Assembly (NCBI GenBank): GCA_963930655.1
Contig: OZ005601.1
Span: 24,428,921-24,492,920 of the forward strand
Origin: Myrica gale
Lineage: Eukaryota; Streptophyta; Magnoliopsida; Fagales; Myricaceae
DNA: 64,000 nt
Reading direction: 5' to 3'
Below the pieces are notes generated by a model, which worked only from the letters and a program-made list of their open reading frames with translations, had not been told where the DNA came from and made no database searches. Positions 1 through 10,443 of this stretch are shown piece by piece. Within the stretch, counting starts at the first letter, position 1. Every line of letters begins with the position of its first letter. Made by a program: the position numbers and the translations under genes.

Positions 1-807
1 ATATTTATAATACATCATAGTTCCCGAAGAACTCTTTCTTATTTTGTTAGGCTTTCTAGATTGTGTTGTTATTTAGTTTTACAACATTAATAACTATGAT
101 ATTCGGAAAGAAAAGTATTTTTGAATCCTTATGTACAACTTAGAAAAAAAAACCCTTATGTACTAAAGAATGAGGATATGATGGCGTTTCACTAATTTTG
201 ATTTTGCCTACAACTCTTAATTAAGCACAAAACAAACCTGATTAAAAAAAAAGAAGCACAAAACAAACCTTCTCCTTCGTTCGTTTTGTCCGCCGCCTCC
301 CTTCTCTCATCTCTCTCTGTCACCGTGATGATGCAATTTTGACTTGAAAAACTATGGAAACAGCTTTGTAGATGGAGACTCGAGCATCACCGCGATCGGA
401 AGGGGCATACTTTCCTACAATTTTTGATCCTACGTCGTTCTCTTTTCTATTTCCGTTTGTTTTCGTGCAGGAGAGTTTGATTGCTAGGGAAGGTGGTGAA
501 AGGTCGGGGTTTTTTTTAAACAAAGGTGAGTATGGATTCTTCCCTTGGTCGTTTTTTCTGTTATTTAAGCCGATTTGACGTCGAGATCAAACTCGGCTCG
601 AGCCCGAGTCCGTGTATTCTGTAGTCGAGCCGAGTTCGAACCGTCAGTACTCGGCTCGATTACAGCCCTAATCCCCTCCAATTAGAGCTTGATCTGGGAA
701 CCAGTTGCTCTTTCTTCTTAATATCAAAATCTAGTAAATATCCAATCCTAAAATTGTTTTCATTGACTTTGCAGTGAAAGATATCCGATAACAAGAAACC
801 TCCTATA
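1..807 (+). promoter_or_regulatory. Upstream region and probable 5' UTR intron of DPH4
   Basis: No coding region is seen here. A good donor (CAAAG before GTGAGT, intron starting near 525) pairs with an acceptor (TTTGCAG ending at 774), so the gene to the right probably has a 5' UTR exon ending near 524, a UTR intron of about 250 bp, and the start codon 33 bp into the next exon. Position 1 to about 260 is AT-rich with nothing recognisable. The splice sites are inferred from consensus only. Confidence 0.45.
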
Positions 808-1356
808 ATGCTTATTGGCGAGGTATCCATTATAGAAACCCACTACAATGTTCTATCTGTTAAGGAAGACGCAAGCTATGAAGAAATTCGTACAAGCTAC
901 CGATCTGCCATCCTAAACTCCCATCCTGATAAGTTAGAGAAGATATCTGAGACATCCAACCCAGAGCATGAGTCAAGGGAAAGATTTTTGAAGGTACAAA
1001 GAGCATGGGAAGTCCTCAGCAATTTGAGTTTACGGGCAGTTTATGATAGTGAATTGCACGCATTAAGACAGGATGCTGTAGTTGCAGATGATGTCGCCTT
1101 GGAGGATATGATGGTTGAAGATGTTGGAGAAGCCTTGGAGCTCTTTTACCAGTGTCGATGTGGTGATTACTTCTCTGTTGATTCTGTAGAGTTGGGAAAT
1201 ATGGGGTATATGATGTTGAGAGGTGGGAATAAGATTTCTTTGCAGACACCAGATGCTTCGCCGGCATCTGTTGTTCTTCCTTGTGGTTCTTGTTCTTTGA
1301 AAGTTCGTCTCTTGATAAATTCGGATGTCACAGTTACAATTGCCGATCATCTTTGA
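808..1356 (+). CDS. DPH4: DPH4-like J-domain protein with CSL zinc finger (diphthamide biosynthesis)
   Basis: The single coding exon gives 182 residues. Residues about 12-83 form a J domain with the HPD tripeptide at 39-41, which in this family stimulates an Hsp70 partner. It is followed by an acidic linker and a DPH-type (CSL) zinc-binding domain with the metal cysteines at 116, 118, 159 and 162, in CxCGDYF and CGSC contexts. A J domain followed by a CSL finger and this length match DPH4 (JJJ3/DNAJC24), which supports the first step of diphthamide formation on elongation factor 2, probably through the iron-sulfur radical enzyme DPH1/DPH2. The family acts in the cytosol. The ATG at 808 precedes the J domain by the usual short N-terminus and lies just after a probable 5' UTR intron. 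The gene looks intact. The function is inferred from family membership. Confidence 0.88.
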   Translation: MLIGEVSIIETHYNVLSVKEDASYEEIRTSYRSAILNSHPDKLEKISETSNPEHESRERFLKVQRAWEVLSNLSLRAVYDSELHALRQDAVVADDVALEDMMVEDVGEALELFYQCRCGDYFSVDSVELGNMGYMMLRGGNKISLQTPDASPASVVLPCGSCSLKVRLLINSDVTVTIADHL

Positions 1357-1937
1357 TGATTGTTTTCATTGGTTTTTTTCTGCTCAATTTGATTGCTTGG
1401 TGGTCATTGAAAACTTTAAATTTGATTACAATTACTTGAACCTTGTGTCTGGATTCCATGTCTTTGGTCCTATAACTACGTCTTCTAGGTATCAGTTGGA
1501 TAAGACGCTATAGAGCCATGTATGCTCTTTCCAGAAACTTGAATTGGTTGTTGATGTTGGATGCTATAGTATGAATGATTTGTATTTTTTTGATACAGGA
1601 CATACAACATCGGTAAAAGTATAGTTGATCTGTCTAGGGACAATAGTTAGTTTCAGGTTGCCTCAGATTTGTATTAATTTTTGATACCCTCATTAGGATT
1701 GCTGAACCATGTCATGTGATGCTGCTGGTTTGATGATATCAATTTTACGCTGAATTTGGTTTGTTTACAGGGCCTTATGCCCGTCACAGCAGTGAACAGT
1801 GAACAGTGAGCTGTGTGAGATGAGTTCAATGAGACTCGTCTGATACAGAGAAAATGTGGAAGTCAAGCTGCCAATAAGTGTTCTGAGTTATCCCATGGCA
1901 TCAATTGTCTGGGCATGTGATTTAGTGTTAGCGGATA
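1357..1937. other. 3' flank of DPH4, no gene seen
   Basis: T-rich sequence following the DPH4 stop, probably including its 3' UTR. It contains a short direct repeat (GTGAACA twice near 1793-1806). No coding signal was recognised. Confidence 0.5.
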
Positions 1938-3418
1938 GGCATGCCAAGCAAGCTAAACTGGCTTTGCGTTTTTTGGACTAATCCCAACAGCTTGTGGGTG
2001 CAAATCCTCAAGAGCAAGTATCAGTGTTCAAGATGGATGTGGCAGCTGGAACGGGGTTCCAATCCATCTTGGGTTTGATGTGGCATTGTGAAGACCATTC
2101 CCCTCATTAGAAATGGTGCTTGTTATTTGATTGGGGATGGTTCTTCAATAAATGTTTTGAAGGATTGGATTTCGACCCTTCCACATTTCTGCTCGCAACT
2201 CTGTTTGGAACATTTTCGTTCAGAATTACCGGATTTGAGGGTGCTTATGGACCAACAACGTTGGGATATCCCAAAGTTGCAACATCTCTTCACAGCGGAA
2301 TCTTGTATTGCTATCCAACTCCTTTCTCCTCCATCTGTCCCTAAAGCAGACTCTTTGTGTTGGTCTTTAGAAACATCTGGTTGTTTTACTGTTAAATCCA
2401 TTTATAGATTTTTAACTGCAGAGTTTACCTCTACCTCATCTTTCCTTCAACCTGCCTTTTGGAAATCGTTATGGAGTCTTAAAGTGCACGCTAGGCTGAA
2501 GTTACTTTTAGGGAAGATCTACTGGGATATAATGCCGACTAGGGGGAAGGTTGCTTCACAGTTGGGAGTTCGGGAAGGGGCGTCTGTTGTATGTTCTTTG
2601 TGTTCCTCTGCCCCCAGAAACAATGGCCCATCTCTAGCTCGAATGCGATGTAGCTCAGCGTATTTGGTGATTAGGCCCTTAGCCTTTGAATTCTTTCAGC
2701 CTTGCCCATCTCTCCATGTCTGAGTGGCTGGAGGCTCTCTTCAAGCCGGTTCAACGCCTTGGTATCCCCGCAACAGATGTTACTTTACGCTACTAACATG
2801 ATGGGAAATCAGTAGACGTCTTGGCTCTTGCAAATAGTATCAATAAGTTATCTTATGCACATTCGGAAGCGTGGAAGTCGAAAATCCCTGCTGGTTCTCT
2901 TATATGGAGGCCACCACCTCCCAATGTTATAAAAATAAATTTTGACCGTTGCTATACGAGCTGATTTTGCTGTGGTTGCAGTTGCTTTTCGAGATAGCCA
3001 GGGGGTTGTGTTGGGCGCTCAAGTTGAGAAGATCAGTGTGGGTTCGGTAGTGGAAGGAGAAGCTCTTGCTGTTAAAATGGGAGCATCTGAAGCCTCGAAA
3101 AGGCAATGGCAGCGTGTTATATACTTGAATGCGACTCATCCCTTGTGGTACAATATGTTCAAAAATTCCCTTGGTGTGTTGACTGGCGTATTAGCAACAC
3201 TATCTGGGATATATGCTGTGTGATGGCATATGCTTCTGAGTGGTCAGTTTCTCCTGTGAATCTTGGTGCAAACACTGCTGCTCACCTTCTTGCTCGTTGG
3301 GCCTTCCCCGTTTTTTCTGAGTTGTTTTTTTCGTTGATCTGGTTGTATGAGGGAACGGATCCCCATAGATTTGGGTCCAGACATTGGGTTTTTTTTTTTA
3401 AACAAAAAAAGTTTTAGG
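1938..3418 (+). mobile_element. Decayed LINE (L1-like) 3' end: RT C-terminus, zf-RVT and RNase H remnants
   Basis: Translation from about 1938 gives the region that follows the reverse transcriptase core in plant L1-type LINEs: an MPSKLNW/TNPNSLWVQILKSKY block, then a GDGSSINVLKDWI block, then the reverse-transcriptase zinc-binding region (about 2088-2620, with SGCFTVKSIYRF and FWKSLWSLKVHARLK). After frame breaks come pieces of an RNase H domain (from about 2935) and its end (NTAAHLLARWA, about 3270-3300). Several frameshifts and stops make it non-functional. It ends at an A-rich tail near 3400-3418, as expected for a 5'-truncated LINE copy. No target-site duplication was found by eye. Confidence 0.8.
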
Positions 3419-4477
3419 AATCGGTCTCTTAATTCTTCTTCTTCTAAGCAAGGATTCCGAGATCATTTGTCGGATACATTGTACAGTTCGATTTATGCTG
3501 TTCTCCTTGCTTAACCCTTTCAATAAGGGGTTGTGTTAAATAAATAAAATGGAAAATAACTAGATAAATGGATTGGAAATCTCTCACTTTTTCTCCATAC
3601 GTCTTTCTGAAAACATTCCTGATGGGTGATGTTTTTGTATGACCGATAGAACTACTATACTATTGGCATATTGTGGCTCAATGTTATTACGTGTATTCGC
3701 AGTAATTACCACCTCTGTGAAGTCACTCTACGTCCTCATTGAGGCTGCCCTTTCTGTCCCCGAAAACATCAAGTCTTTGCGCCCGCTGGCCCCCAAGTTG
3801 TGGAGGACCCTTTTTGTTTTTGTTGTTCGATTTTTGGTTTCTTCCAAATGTCTTGCTTTGCCCTCCTCTCACCATTTCCACCCTAGACTCTGCCACTCCT
3901 TCCAGTTTTGTCGCATTCTTCTCGATGCCTTGAGGCGTGAGCCTTGCTCCTCGACTACTTGCGGCATCTCATCTCTAGCATTTTGTTTTTCTTTTCAATC
4001 ACTCTAGTAGAGTTTAGTTGTTGATAAGACCAAGCTCATCCTCATCCCTCCATCGCCATGGATATGTCTCTTTGTCCAAGCTTACTTTGGTTGCATTGCA
4101 TCCCGCTTCGGATAGCCTCAGCACCTGTTTCACGCAGTCGTGGCCAACAGCTTCACGACCACCTCCAGCAACCCTTCCTTTCTTTAGTCATGCAAAACGG
4201 CTCGGTTCCTCTTGGCCTTTTTGAGCCGCTTGTCTAGTTTTGGGCTTTTGGCCTACATTTAGAAACTTCTATTAAATGGGCTAAGGGCCCGTGATGCTGA
4301 AAGAGAGTCTCACCCGACTGTCCTGGAGTCGAGTCACACCGGAAAAGAAAGAAGTGTTGCACTTCAAAAAATAAAATAAAATAATAATAATAATTGACAT
4401 CTCCACACTCGCAGATGAATAAAACTTAAATTCTCTCTGCTTCTTATAATAAAAGCTTGTATATTTATAGAAACTAA
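3419..4477. other. Intergenic, no recognised gene
   Basis: An open stretch at 3639-4007 and an overlapping one to 4224 translate to Ser/Pro/Phe-rich peptides that resemble no family I know. They are probably random. A short (AAAAT)/(AAT) microsatellite lies at about 4367-4395. Confidence 0.4.
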
Positions 4478-4783
4478 GGTTATCTTCGTTTTGGAGTAAA
4501 AATGGTATGATTTTAGAGAAATTATGAATTTTTATGTTGAATAGTGTTTTATTGGTGTTTGTGTAAAGTGGAGAGAAAAATGATTTGATGTAATTGTTTA
4601 ATAAAAAAGTATTGGAATGATGTGAAAAAGTATAGAGAGAAAATTTATGTTGAATAAAAAATTAAAAAATTATTGGAGATTGTGTAAAATGTATTGATAT
4701 TTGTGTTTAAATTCTGAATATGTTCGGTAGTAAATTTATGAATATACTTAGAATTCTGAAAAAGTGTAAAAACGAACGTATCC
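4478..4783. mobile_element. Possible Tourist-like MITE
   Basis: The left end GGTTATCTTCGTTTT and the reverse complement of the right end (GGATACGTTCGTTTTT) form an imperfect terminal inverted repeat around an AT-rich core of about 300 bp without coding capacity. This matches the look of plant MITEs. No clear target-site duplication was seen, so the limits are approximate. Confidence 0.35.
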
Positions 4784-4961
4784 AGACTCATTGAAGCTTT
4801 AAACATGTGCAAGAACTTTTAAATTTAAATGAAAACAACAATTAAATAAGGATAAGATTAATTTAATAATAAATAAGTAAAAAAAGAAAGATAAACATTG
4901 CAGGTTCAAAATTCTGATCATTACCCAGCTTTTTTAGTAAATAAATTGTTCATTTGTTCAG

Positions 4962-5203
4962 AAAGAGCCGACTGATTATCACGATAGAAGGCGCTTGGAT
5001 GTTGCAGAAGCTTATCTGGCGAATTCTCCAAACCACGTTCGCCATTTTGGGCTGCTGAGGTACGCCTCTCGCTCTTTCTTCTACCTCAATTTCTAACTTA
5101 CTCAGATTATAGATCCTTCTTTTTTCTATTTTCTCCTTAATAAATTAGGAACCGAACAGGAAGGTACTATCTTTGGATGAGAGAGATTATCATTTCAGGG
5201 TAA
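4962..5203 (+). pseudogene. Two orphan exon-like blocks (last exons of an unidentified gene)
   Basis: Block 1 (4962-5059) is open, preceded by a TTTGTTCAG acceptor and followed by GAG|GTACGC. Block 2 starts at 5149 after an AAATTAG acceptor and runs in the compatible phase to a TAA at 5201-5203. Joined, they encode about 50 residues beginning KEPTDYHDRRRLDVAEAYL and ending WMREIIISG. Matching phase, consensus splice sites and a terminal stop suggest a real or recently dead 3' gene end. No upstream exons were found before 4960, and the young Copia element starts 14 bp after the stop. I do not recognise the protein. Confidence 0.35.
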
Positions 5204-5212
5204 CCAAAAGAT

Positions 5213-5217
5213 AGGGG
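5213..5217. repeat. 5-bp target-site duplication (left) of the Copia element
   Basis: AGGGG precedes the 5' LTR and is repeated exactly at 10600-10604 after the 3' LTR, as produced by retroviral-type integrase. Confidence 0.9.
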
Positions 5218-5482
5218 TGTTAAGGAAACGGAATTGACAGACCGAGTATCACGCTATCATTCCAATTACAACAAGGTCAATGTAACGGATAGATTAAAGA
5301 AGGAGAATGCTAGAGACATGGGCTGAAGTCAAGGGATTTGTCCAACGTTTGTCTACCGAAATTGATGTACAGATTGATCGTTCGTTTGTGTATAAATAGG
5401 ACCATTGGGTCTTTGTAAATAGTATCAAACAGAAATACAAAGCTTCTTCTCTTTTGTTCCCATTATATTCTGTTCTTTTACA
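5218..5482 (+). repeat. 5' LTR of Copia element
   Basis: Starts TGTTAAGG and ends TTTTACA. It contains TATAAATA at 5391-5398, the likely core promoter of the element, about 90 bp before the LTR end. Confidence 0.96.
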
Positions 5483-5496
5483 TGGTATCAGAGGAA
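5483..5496 (+). other. Primer binding site (initiator tRNA-Met type)
   Basis: TGGTATCAGAGG directly follows the LTR. It matches the usual plant Copia binding site complementary to initiator tRNA-Met, with one change near the end. Confidence 0.85.
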
Positions 5497-6120
5497 GAAA
5501 CTTTTTCTTGGTTAAATTTTTTTCCTCTATCCATTTCTGTTCTTGATCAGAAAACCAACATCTTATTTTCTTTGTGATTGATTCACCAACAACGTGATTA
5601 CCATACGTTGCTTTGGGGTTCAATCTCTTTATTTCCAGAGATAATCTTTTCTTTGTATTCATTGAGGCAGAGACTCATCCTTATGCCCAAATTTTCTCTC
5701 TGGGGATTTTTTTTCGAACAGCCGCAATCTCATATTCCCATTGTGTCTGAGAATCTACTGTTCACGAAGCCTTGGGGAAGACGATCACTTCTTTCCGTGA
5801 GCCAGTCCTGTGACCCAGTTCCATTTCATTTCGGGCCTGTCAATTTATTTTAATTGCTGTAGAAGCCCGCCCATTAACAGCACCTGCAGCCCAGACGGAA
5901 GAGCTTCTAACCAGCCGAATCAATTCGGCCCAGCCCAGGAGCTTGACCAGCGCCCCTATCCAGAAGCACGACCCGCGTCCAGCACCTCGCCCAGGAGCCC
6001 GACCCGCGCCCAGCACCTCGCCCAGGAGCCCGACCCGCGCTCAGAAGACCGACCCGTGAAGCTTCCCAGGTCCACACCCCGGTCTGGGTAAACTTTGACC
6101 CGACCCGGTCCGTACGCCAC

Positions 6121-6155
<35 letters not shown>

Positions 6156-6171
6156 TCTGCATTTTTCGTTC
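5497..6171 (+). other. Untranslated leader of Copia element with GC-rich tandem repeat and A29 run
   Basis: This is the leader between the primer site and gag. A 31-bp unit rich in CCAGCACC and GACCCGCG is repeated at 5979 and 6010, and 29 consecutive A residues lie at 6125-6153, 18 bp before the gag ATG. The A run is unusual inside an LTR element and may vary in length between copies. Confidence 0.7.
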
Positions 6172-9100
6172 ATGGCAGGAACAGATGACAGCTTGGCACG
6201 CAAAGATGACAACTCCAAATCATCCAGCTTTGACGATCCTAGTCATCCTCTATACCTCAACAACTCTGATCATCCTGGGGTAACCTTAGTCTCTCAACCT
6301 TTGACAGAGACCAATTACAACACATGGCACCAATCCATGCTCATCGCTCTCAGCATCAAGAACAAGGTGGGCTTCATCGATGGTACCATCTCCAAACCCT
6401 CTGATCCCGCTGCCGCCCTTCAATGGACAAGATGCAACAATATGGTAAAGGCTTGGCTGCTCAATTCTCTTTCTAAAGATATTTCCGCTAGTGTCATTTA
6501 TTGTGCTCTTGCAAAGGAGATTTGGATTGAATTGAAGGATCGTTTTTCCCAAGTCAATGGGCCTCGGATGTTCCAACTTGAACAAGAAATTCATAATCTT
6601 GTTCAAGGTACTACCTCCGTAACTACCTATTTCACCAAGCTCAAGATGTTATGGGATGAGCTCTCGTCTCTTCAATCCCATCTCGTTCATGAGGGGGTTA
6701 GTGCATATCAGCAGTATCAACGCACCATGAAATTCTTGATGGGGTTGAATGAATCCTACGCTGCGATCCGAGGCCAAATACTTCTGATGGATCCACTACC
6801 ATCCATCAATCGTGTTTATGGTCTCATTCTTCAAGAGGAGACTCAGCGTAACATCCAGCCCTCACCTTCCATTGACGGTGTTGCTCTGGCTGCCAAAGGA
6901 ATTCTCCTTACACCCAAAGATCATAGAGCTCCTCCACGAAAGAAGACCCTGAAGTGCACACATTGTCACAAGGACGGTCATACCATCGACCGTTGCTATT
7001 TTATTCATGGCTTTCCTTCTGGCTCCCGCAAGACTGGACCCCATCACAAAGCAAGTGCTCACCAAGTCTCTTCCGCTGCAAACACATCATCCACCAGCAG
7101 TCTTCCTTTCACACTTGACCAATGCCAACAGCTGCTCACCATGCTTAATGCTGCCACTCAATCCTCCTCTCTGGCCAATCATGTAGGTAATACCGAGCAT
7201 TCCTTGTCAGGTATACCTTCTCCTCTCTCTCCTCATATCTTATGGATTCTCGACAGTGGCGCCACAGACCATATGGTTTGTTCTCCCACTAACTTAACCC
7301 ATTCTATCCCAGTCCTTGATCGTACTGTACAACTCCCCGATGGGTCACACGCTGTTGTTACCCACATTGGATCTGTTGTCTTCTCTCCATCCCTTATCTT
7401 GAAAAATGTCTTATGTGTCCCGTCCTTTCACTTCAATCTTATTTCCATTCATCAATTGTGTACCACTTTGCACTGCCTAATAAGTTTTTCTTCTCATTTT
7501 TGTCTCATCCAGGACCTACGCTCGATGAAGATGATTGGGGTGGGAACTGAGCGAGATGGTTTGTACTACTTCACCAACACAAAACCCGCTCGTTGTCAGG
7601 CGGCTACATCAGATTCTCAACTCTGGCATCGTCGACTAGGGCATCTTTCCACTAAAGTTTTATCTCAGCTTTCCAATACTGTGTCTGACATTTCTTGTTC
7701 AACAATAAAACCATGCTTTATTTGTCCCTTAGCTAAACAAACTCGCCTTCCTTTCCCTTCAAGTTCTATCTCTACTACTGCATCCTTTGAGTTATTACAT
7801 GTTGATATTTGGGGAGGTTATCGCACTGCTTCTCTTTCAGGTGCTCATTACTTTCTCACTATCGTAGATGACTTCACACGATGCACATGGGTTTATTTAA
7901 TGCATCACAAGTCAGACACTCGTCATTTTCTCCAATCCTTCCTTTGTCTCATTGCAACCCAATTTTCTGCTGCAGTTAAAATCATTCGTAGTGATAATGG
8001 GCCAGAATTTGATATGCCTTCTTATTACTCTGAAAAAGGGATCATTCATCAAACTAGTTGCGTCTCTACTCCACAACAAAATGGAGTAGTTGAGCGTAAA
8101 CATCGTCACCTTTTAAATGTGTCCCGTGCCTTACTTTTTCAGGCTAATTTACCTACGTATTTTTGGGGAGAAGCCATCCTTACTGCAGCTTATCTGATCA
8201 ATAGGACACCTACTTCCCTCCTCCATGGAAAATCTCCATACGAGAAACTTTATAATGTTCCACCTCACTACAATCATCTTCGAGTCTTTGGTTGCCTTTG
8301 TTACGCCTCCACTCACTTCAGATCTGTCTCCAAGTTTGATCCTCGATCCACACGTTGCCTTTTCCTTGGGTACCCCTATGGACAAAAAGGTTATCGTCTC
8401 TATGATCTTACCACTCATAAAGTCTTTGTCTCTCGTGATGTGATCTTCTACGAAGATCATTTTCCGCTCCAACACTCCACCTCCGAGTCACCTTCTCCCG
8501 TTTTACCTCACCCTCTTGATTCTCCCGAATTCCTTCCCCATCATACTCCGACTCCTCCCTCCCTTCCCCCCACTCCAGATCCTCCAGTACGGCGATCCAG
8601 ACGGCAGATTCAGCCACCTGCCTACTTACGGGATTTTCATGTTGAACAGGTACTCCCATCTCGACCTCCTCCAACATCTGACTCGGCTATGGTTCGCTCC
8701 TCAGGTACCCGTTATCCTCTTTCCCATTTTCTCTCTTATGATCACCTCTCTTCATCCCATCGAGCTTTTACCACAACCATATCACTTGCACAAGAACCCC
8801 AGTCTTTTTTGCAGGCCATGAAGGATCCTAAATGGTGTGAGGCTATGCGAGCTGAAATTGATGCACTCGAAGCCAACCACACCTGGACATTGATGCCACT
8901 TCCACCCCACAAGATACCCATTGGTTGCAAGTGGGTGTACAAAATCAAATATAACCCTGATGGTTCCGTGGAAAGATATAAAGCTCGTCTTGTTGCCAAA
9001 GGTTACAATCAGAAAGAAGGCATTGACTATTCCGAGACGTTTGCTCCAGTTGCCAAAATGGTCACTGTTCGTACTGTCGTGGCTCTTGCTGCCACCCACA

Positions 9101-10443
9101 ATTGGCATCTCCACCAGCTCGATGTCAACAATGCCTTTCTTCATGGTGACCTTAATGAAGATGTTTACATGCATCTCCCTCCTGGTTTCGGACGAAAGGG
9201 GGAGACGCGAGTCTGCAAACTGAACAAGTCTCTCTATGGCCTCAAACAAGCATCAAGACAATGGTATGCTAAGCTTTCCTCCACCCTTATAACTGCTGGA
9301 TATAGACAATCTAAGGCAGACTACTCACTGTTCGTCCGATCCCATGAGGGTAGCTTCACAATTGTCCTGGTGTACGTAGATGACATCATCTTAGCAGGAA
9401 ACAATCTTACACAGATATGTGAACTGAAGAAATACTTGGGAGATTGCTTCAAACTCAAAGACCTTGGACCTTTGAAATATTTTCTTGGGATAGAAGTGGC
9501 TCGTTCAAGAAAGGGGATTTTTCTTTCACAAAGAAAGTATGCATTGGAGATACTCGAAGAAACAGGTTTTCTTGGAGCTAAACCAGGAAACTTGCCTATG
9601 GAACAAAATCTAGCATTAAGTGAATCTGATGGAGAACTCATCCCGAATCCATCCTCATACAGGCGATTGATTGGGAAATTGATATATTTGACCATCACTA
9701 GGCCAGATTTGGCATATTCAATCCAAGTGTTAAGCCAATTCATGGACAAGCCACGAACCTCTCATTTGGATGCAGCACATAGAGTGTTGCGATATCTCAA
9801 GCAATCGCCAGGACAAGGGATTTTCTTATCAGCCTCTAGCAATACCCAATTACGTGCATTTTGTGATGCAGATTGGGCTCGGTGTAGAGACACCCGACGG
9901 TCTATCACTGGATATTGTATCCTACTAGGAAACTCGCCCATATCATGGAAAACAAAGAAACAGACAACAATTTCCCGATCATCAGCCGAAGCAGAATATA
10001 GATCCATGGCCTCGACTTGCTGTGAAATCACTTGGCTAAAACAGTTATTAATGGACCTCAATGAAGCACACCCACAACCGGTCAAAATGTACTGTGACAA
10101 CAAAGCAGCCATCCACATAGCCTCAAATCCGGTTTTTCATGAGAGAACAAAACACATAGAGATTGACTGTCATCTTATTCGGGAGAAGCTTCAAAACGGG
10201 ATCATCGAGACACACTATTTGCCTACAAGCCAACAACCTGCAGATCTCTTCACTAAGGCACTTGGTCCAACGCAATTCAACTACCTCCTTAGCAAGTTGG
10301 GTGTCATTAATATCCACTCCAACTTGAGGGGGAGTGTTAAGGAAACGGAATTGACAGACCGAGTATCACGCTATCATTCCAATTACAACAAGGTCAATGT
10401 AACGGATAGATTAAAGAAGGAGAATGCTAGAGACATGGGCTGA
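6172..10443 (+). CDS. Copia gag-pol polyprotein
   Basis: 1423 residues without interruption. The N-terminal capsid region has the Retrotran_gag_3/UBN2 signature (LTETNYNTWHQSMLIAL, about residues 44-60). A CCHC knuckle (CTHCHKDGHTIDRC) starts at about 262. The aspartic protease motif LDSGATDH is near 360. GAG-pre-integrase HRRLGH is near 486. Integrase has the catalytic D before DFTRC, D in SDNGPEF (about 608) and E in GVVERKH (about 641). Reverse transcriptase has YVDD near 1068. RNase H starts with FCDADWA near 1230. Integrase before RT defines Ty1/Copia. The ATG at 6172 is the first after the leader. The frame runs through the purine tract, which encodes NLRGS, and stops 109 bp inside the 3' LTR. 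All catalytic motifs look complete. Confidence 0.96.
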   Translation: MAGTDDSLARKDDNSKSSSFDDPSHPLYLNNSDHPGVTLVSQPLTETNYNTWHQSMLIALSIKNKVGFIDGTISKPSDPAAALQWTRCNNMVKAWLLNSLSKDISASVIYCALAKEIWIELKDRFSQVNGPRMFQLEQEIHNLVQGTTSVTTYFTKLKMLWDELSSLQSHLVHEGVSAYQQYQRTMKFLMGLNESYAAIRGQILLMDPLPSINRVYGLILQEETQRNIQPSPSIDGVALAAKGILLTPKDHRAPPRKKTLKCTHCHKDGHTIDRCYFIHGFPSGSRKTGPHHKASAHQVSSAANTSSTSSLPFTLDQCQQLLTMLNAATQSSSLANHVGNTEHSLSGIPSPLSPHILWILDSGATDHMVCSPTNLTHSIPVLDRTVQLPDGSHAVVTHIGSVVFSPSLILKNVLCVPSFHFNLISIHQLCTTLHCLISFSSHFCLIQDLRSMKMIGVGTERDGLYYFTNTKPARCQAATSDSQLWHRRLGHLSTKVLSQLSNTVSDISCSTIKPCFICPLAKQTRLPFPSSSISTTASFELLHVDIWGGYRTASLSGAHYFLTIVDDFTRCTWVYLMHHKSDTRHFLQSFLCLIATQFSAAVKIIRSDNGPEFDMPSYYSEKGIIHQTSCVSTPQQNGVVERKHRHLLNVSRALLFQANLPTYFWGEAILTAAYLINRTPTSLLHGKSPYEKLYNVPPHYNHLRVFGCLCYASTHFRSVSKFDPRSTRCLFLGYPYGQKGYRLYDLTTHKVFVSRDVIFYEDHFPLQHSTSESPSPVLPHPLDSPEFLPHHTPTPPSLPPTPDPPVRRSRRQIQPPAYLRDFHVEQVLPSRPPPTSDSAMVRSSGTRYPLSHFLSYDHLSSSHRAFTTTISLAQEPQSFLQAMKDPKWCEAMRAEIDALEANHTWTLMPLPPHKIPIGCKWVYKIKYNPDGSVERYKARLVAKGYNQKEGIDYSETFAPVAKMVTVRTVVALAATHNWHLHQLDVNNAFLHGDLNEDVYMHLPPGFGRKGETRVCKLNKSLYGLKQASRQWYAKLSSTLITAGYRQSKADYSLFVRSHEGSFTIVLVYVDDIILAGNNLTQICELKKYLGDCFKLKDLGPLKYFLGIEVARSRKGIFLSQRKYALEILEETGFLGAKPGNLPMEQNLALSESDGELIPNPSSYRRLIGKLIYLTITRPDLAYSIQVLSQFMDKPRTSHLDAAHRVLRYLKQSPGQGIFLSASSNTQLRAFCDADWARCRDTRRSITGYCILLGNSPISWKTKKQTTISRSSAEAEYRSMASTCCEITWLKQLLMDLNEAHPQPVKMYCDNKAAIHIASNPVFHERTKHIEIDCHLIREKLQNGIIETHYLPTSQQPADLFTKALGPTQFNYLLSKLGVINIHSNLRGSVKETELTDRVSRYHSNYNKVNVTDRLKKENARDMG
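10326..10334 (+). other. Polypurine tract
   Basis: GAGGGGGAG directly abuts the 3' LTR. In this family it primes plus-strand DNA synthesis. Confidence 0.85.

Noticed and set aside
3639..4224. Overlapping open frames as a small gene
   Set aside because: No ATG-plus-domain evidence, Ser/Pro/Phe-rich composition typical of chance frames in CT-rich DNA.
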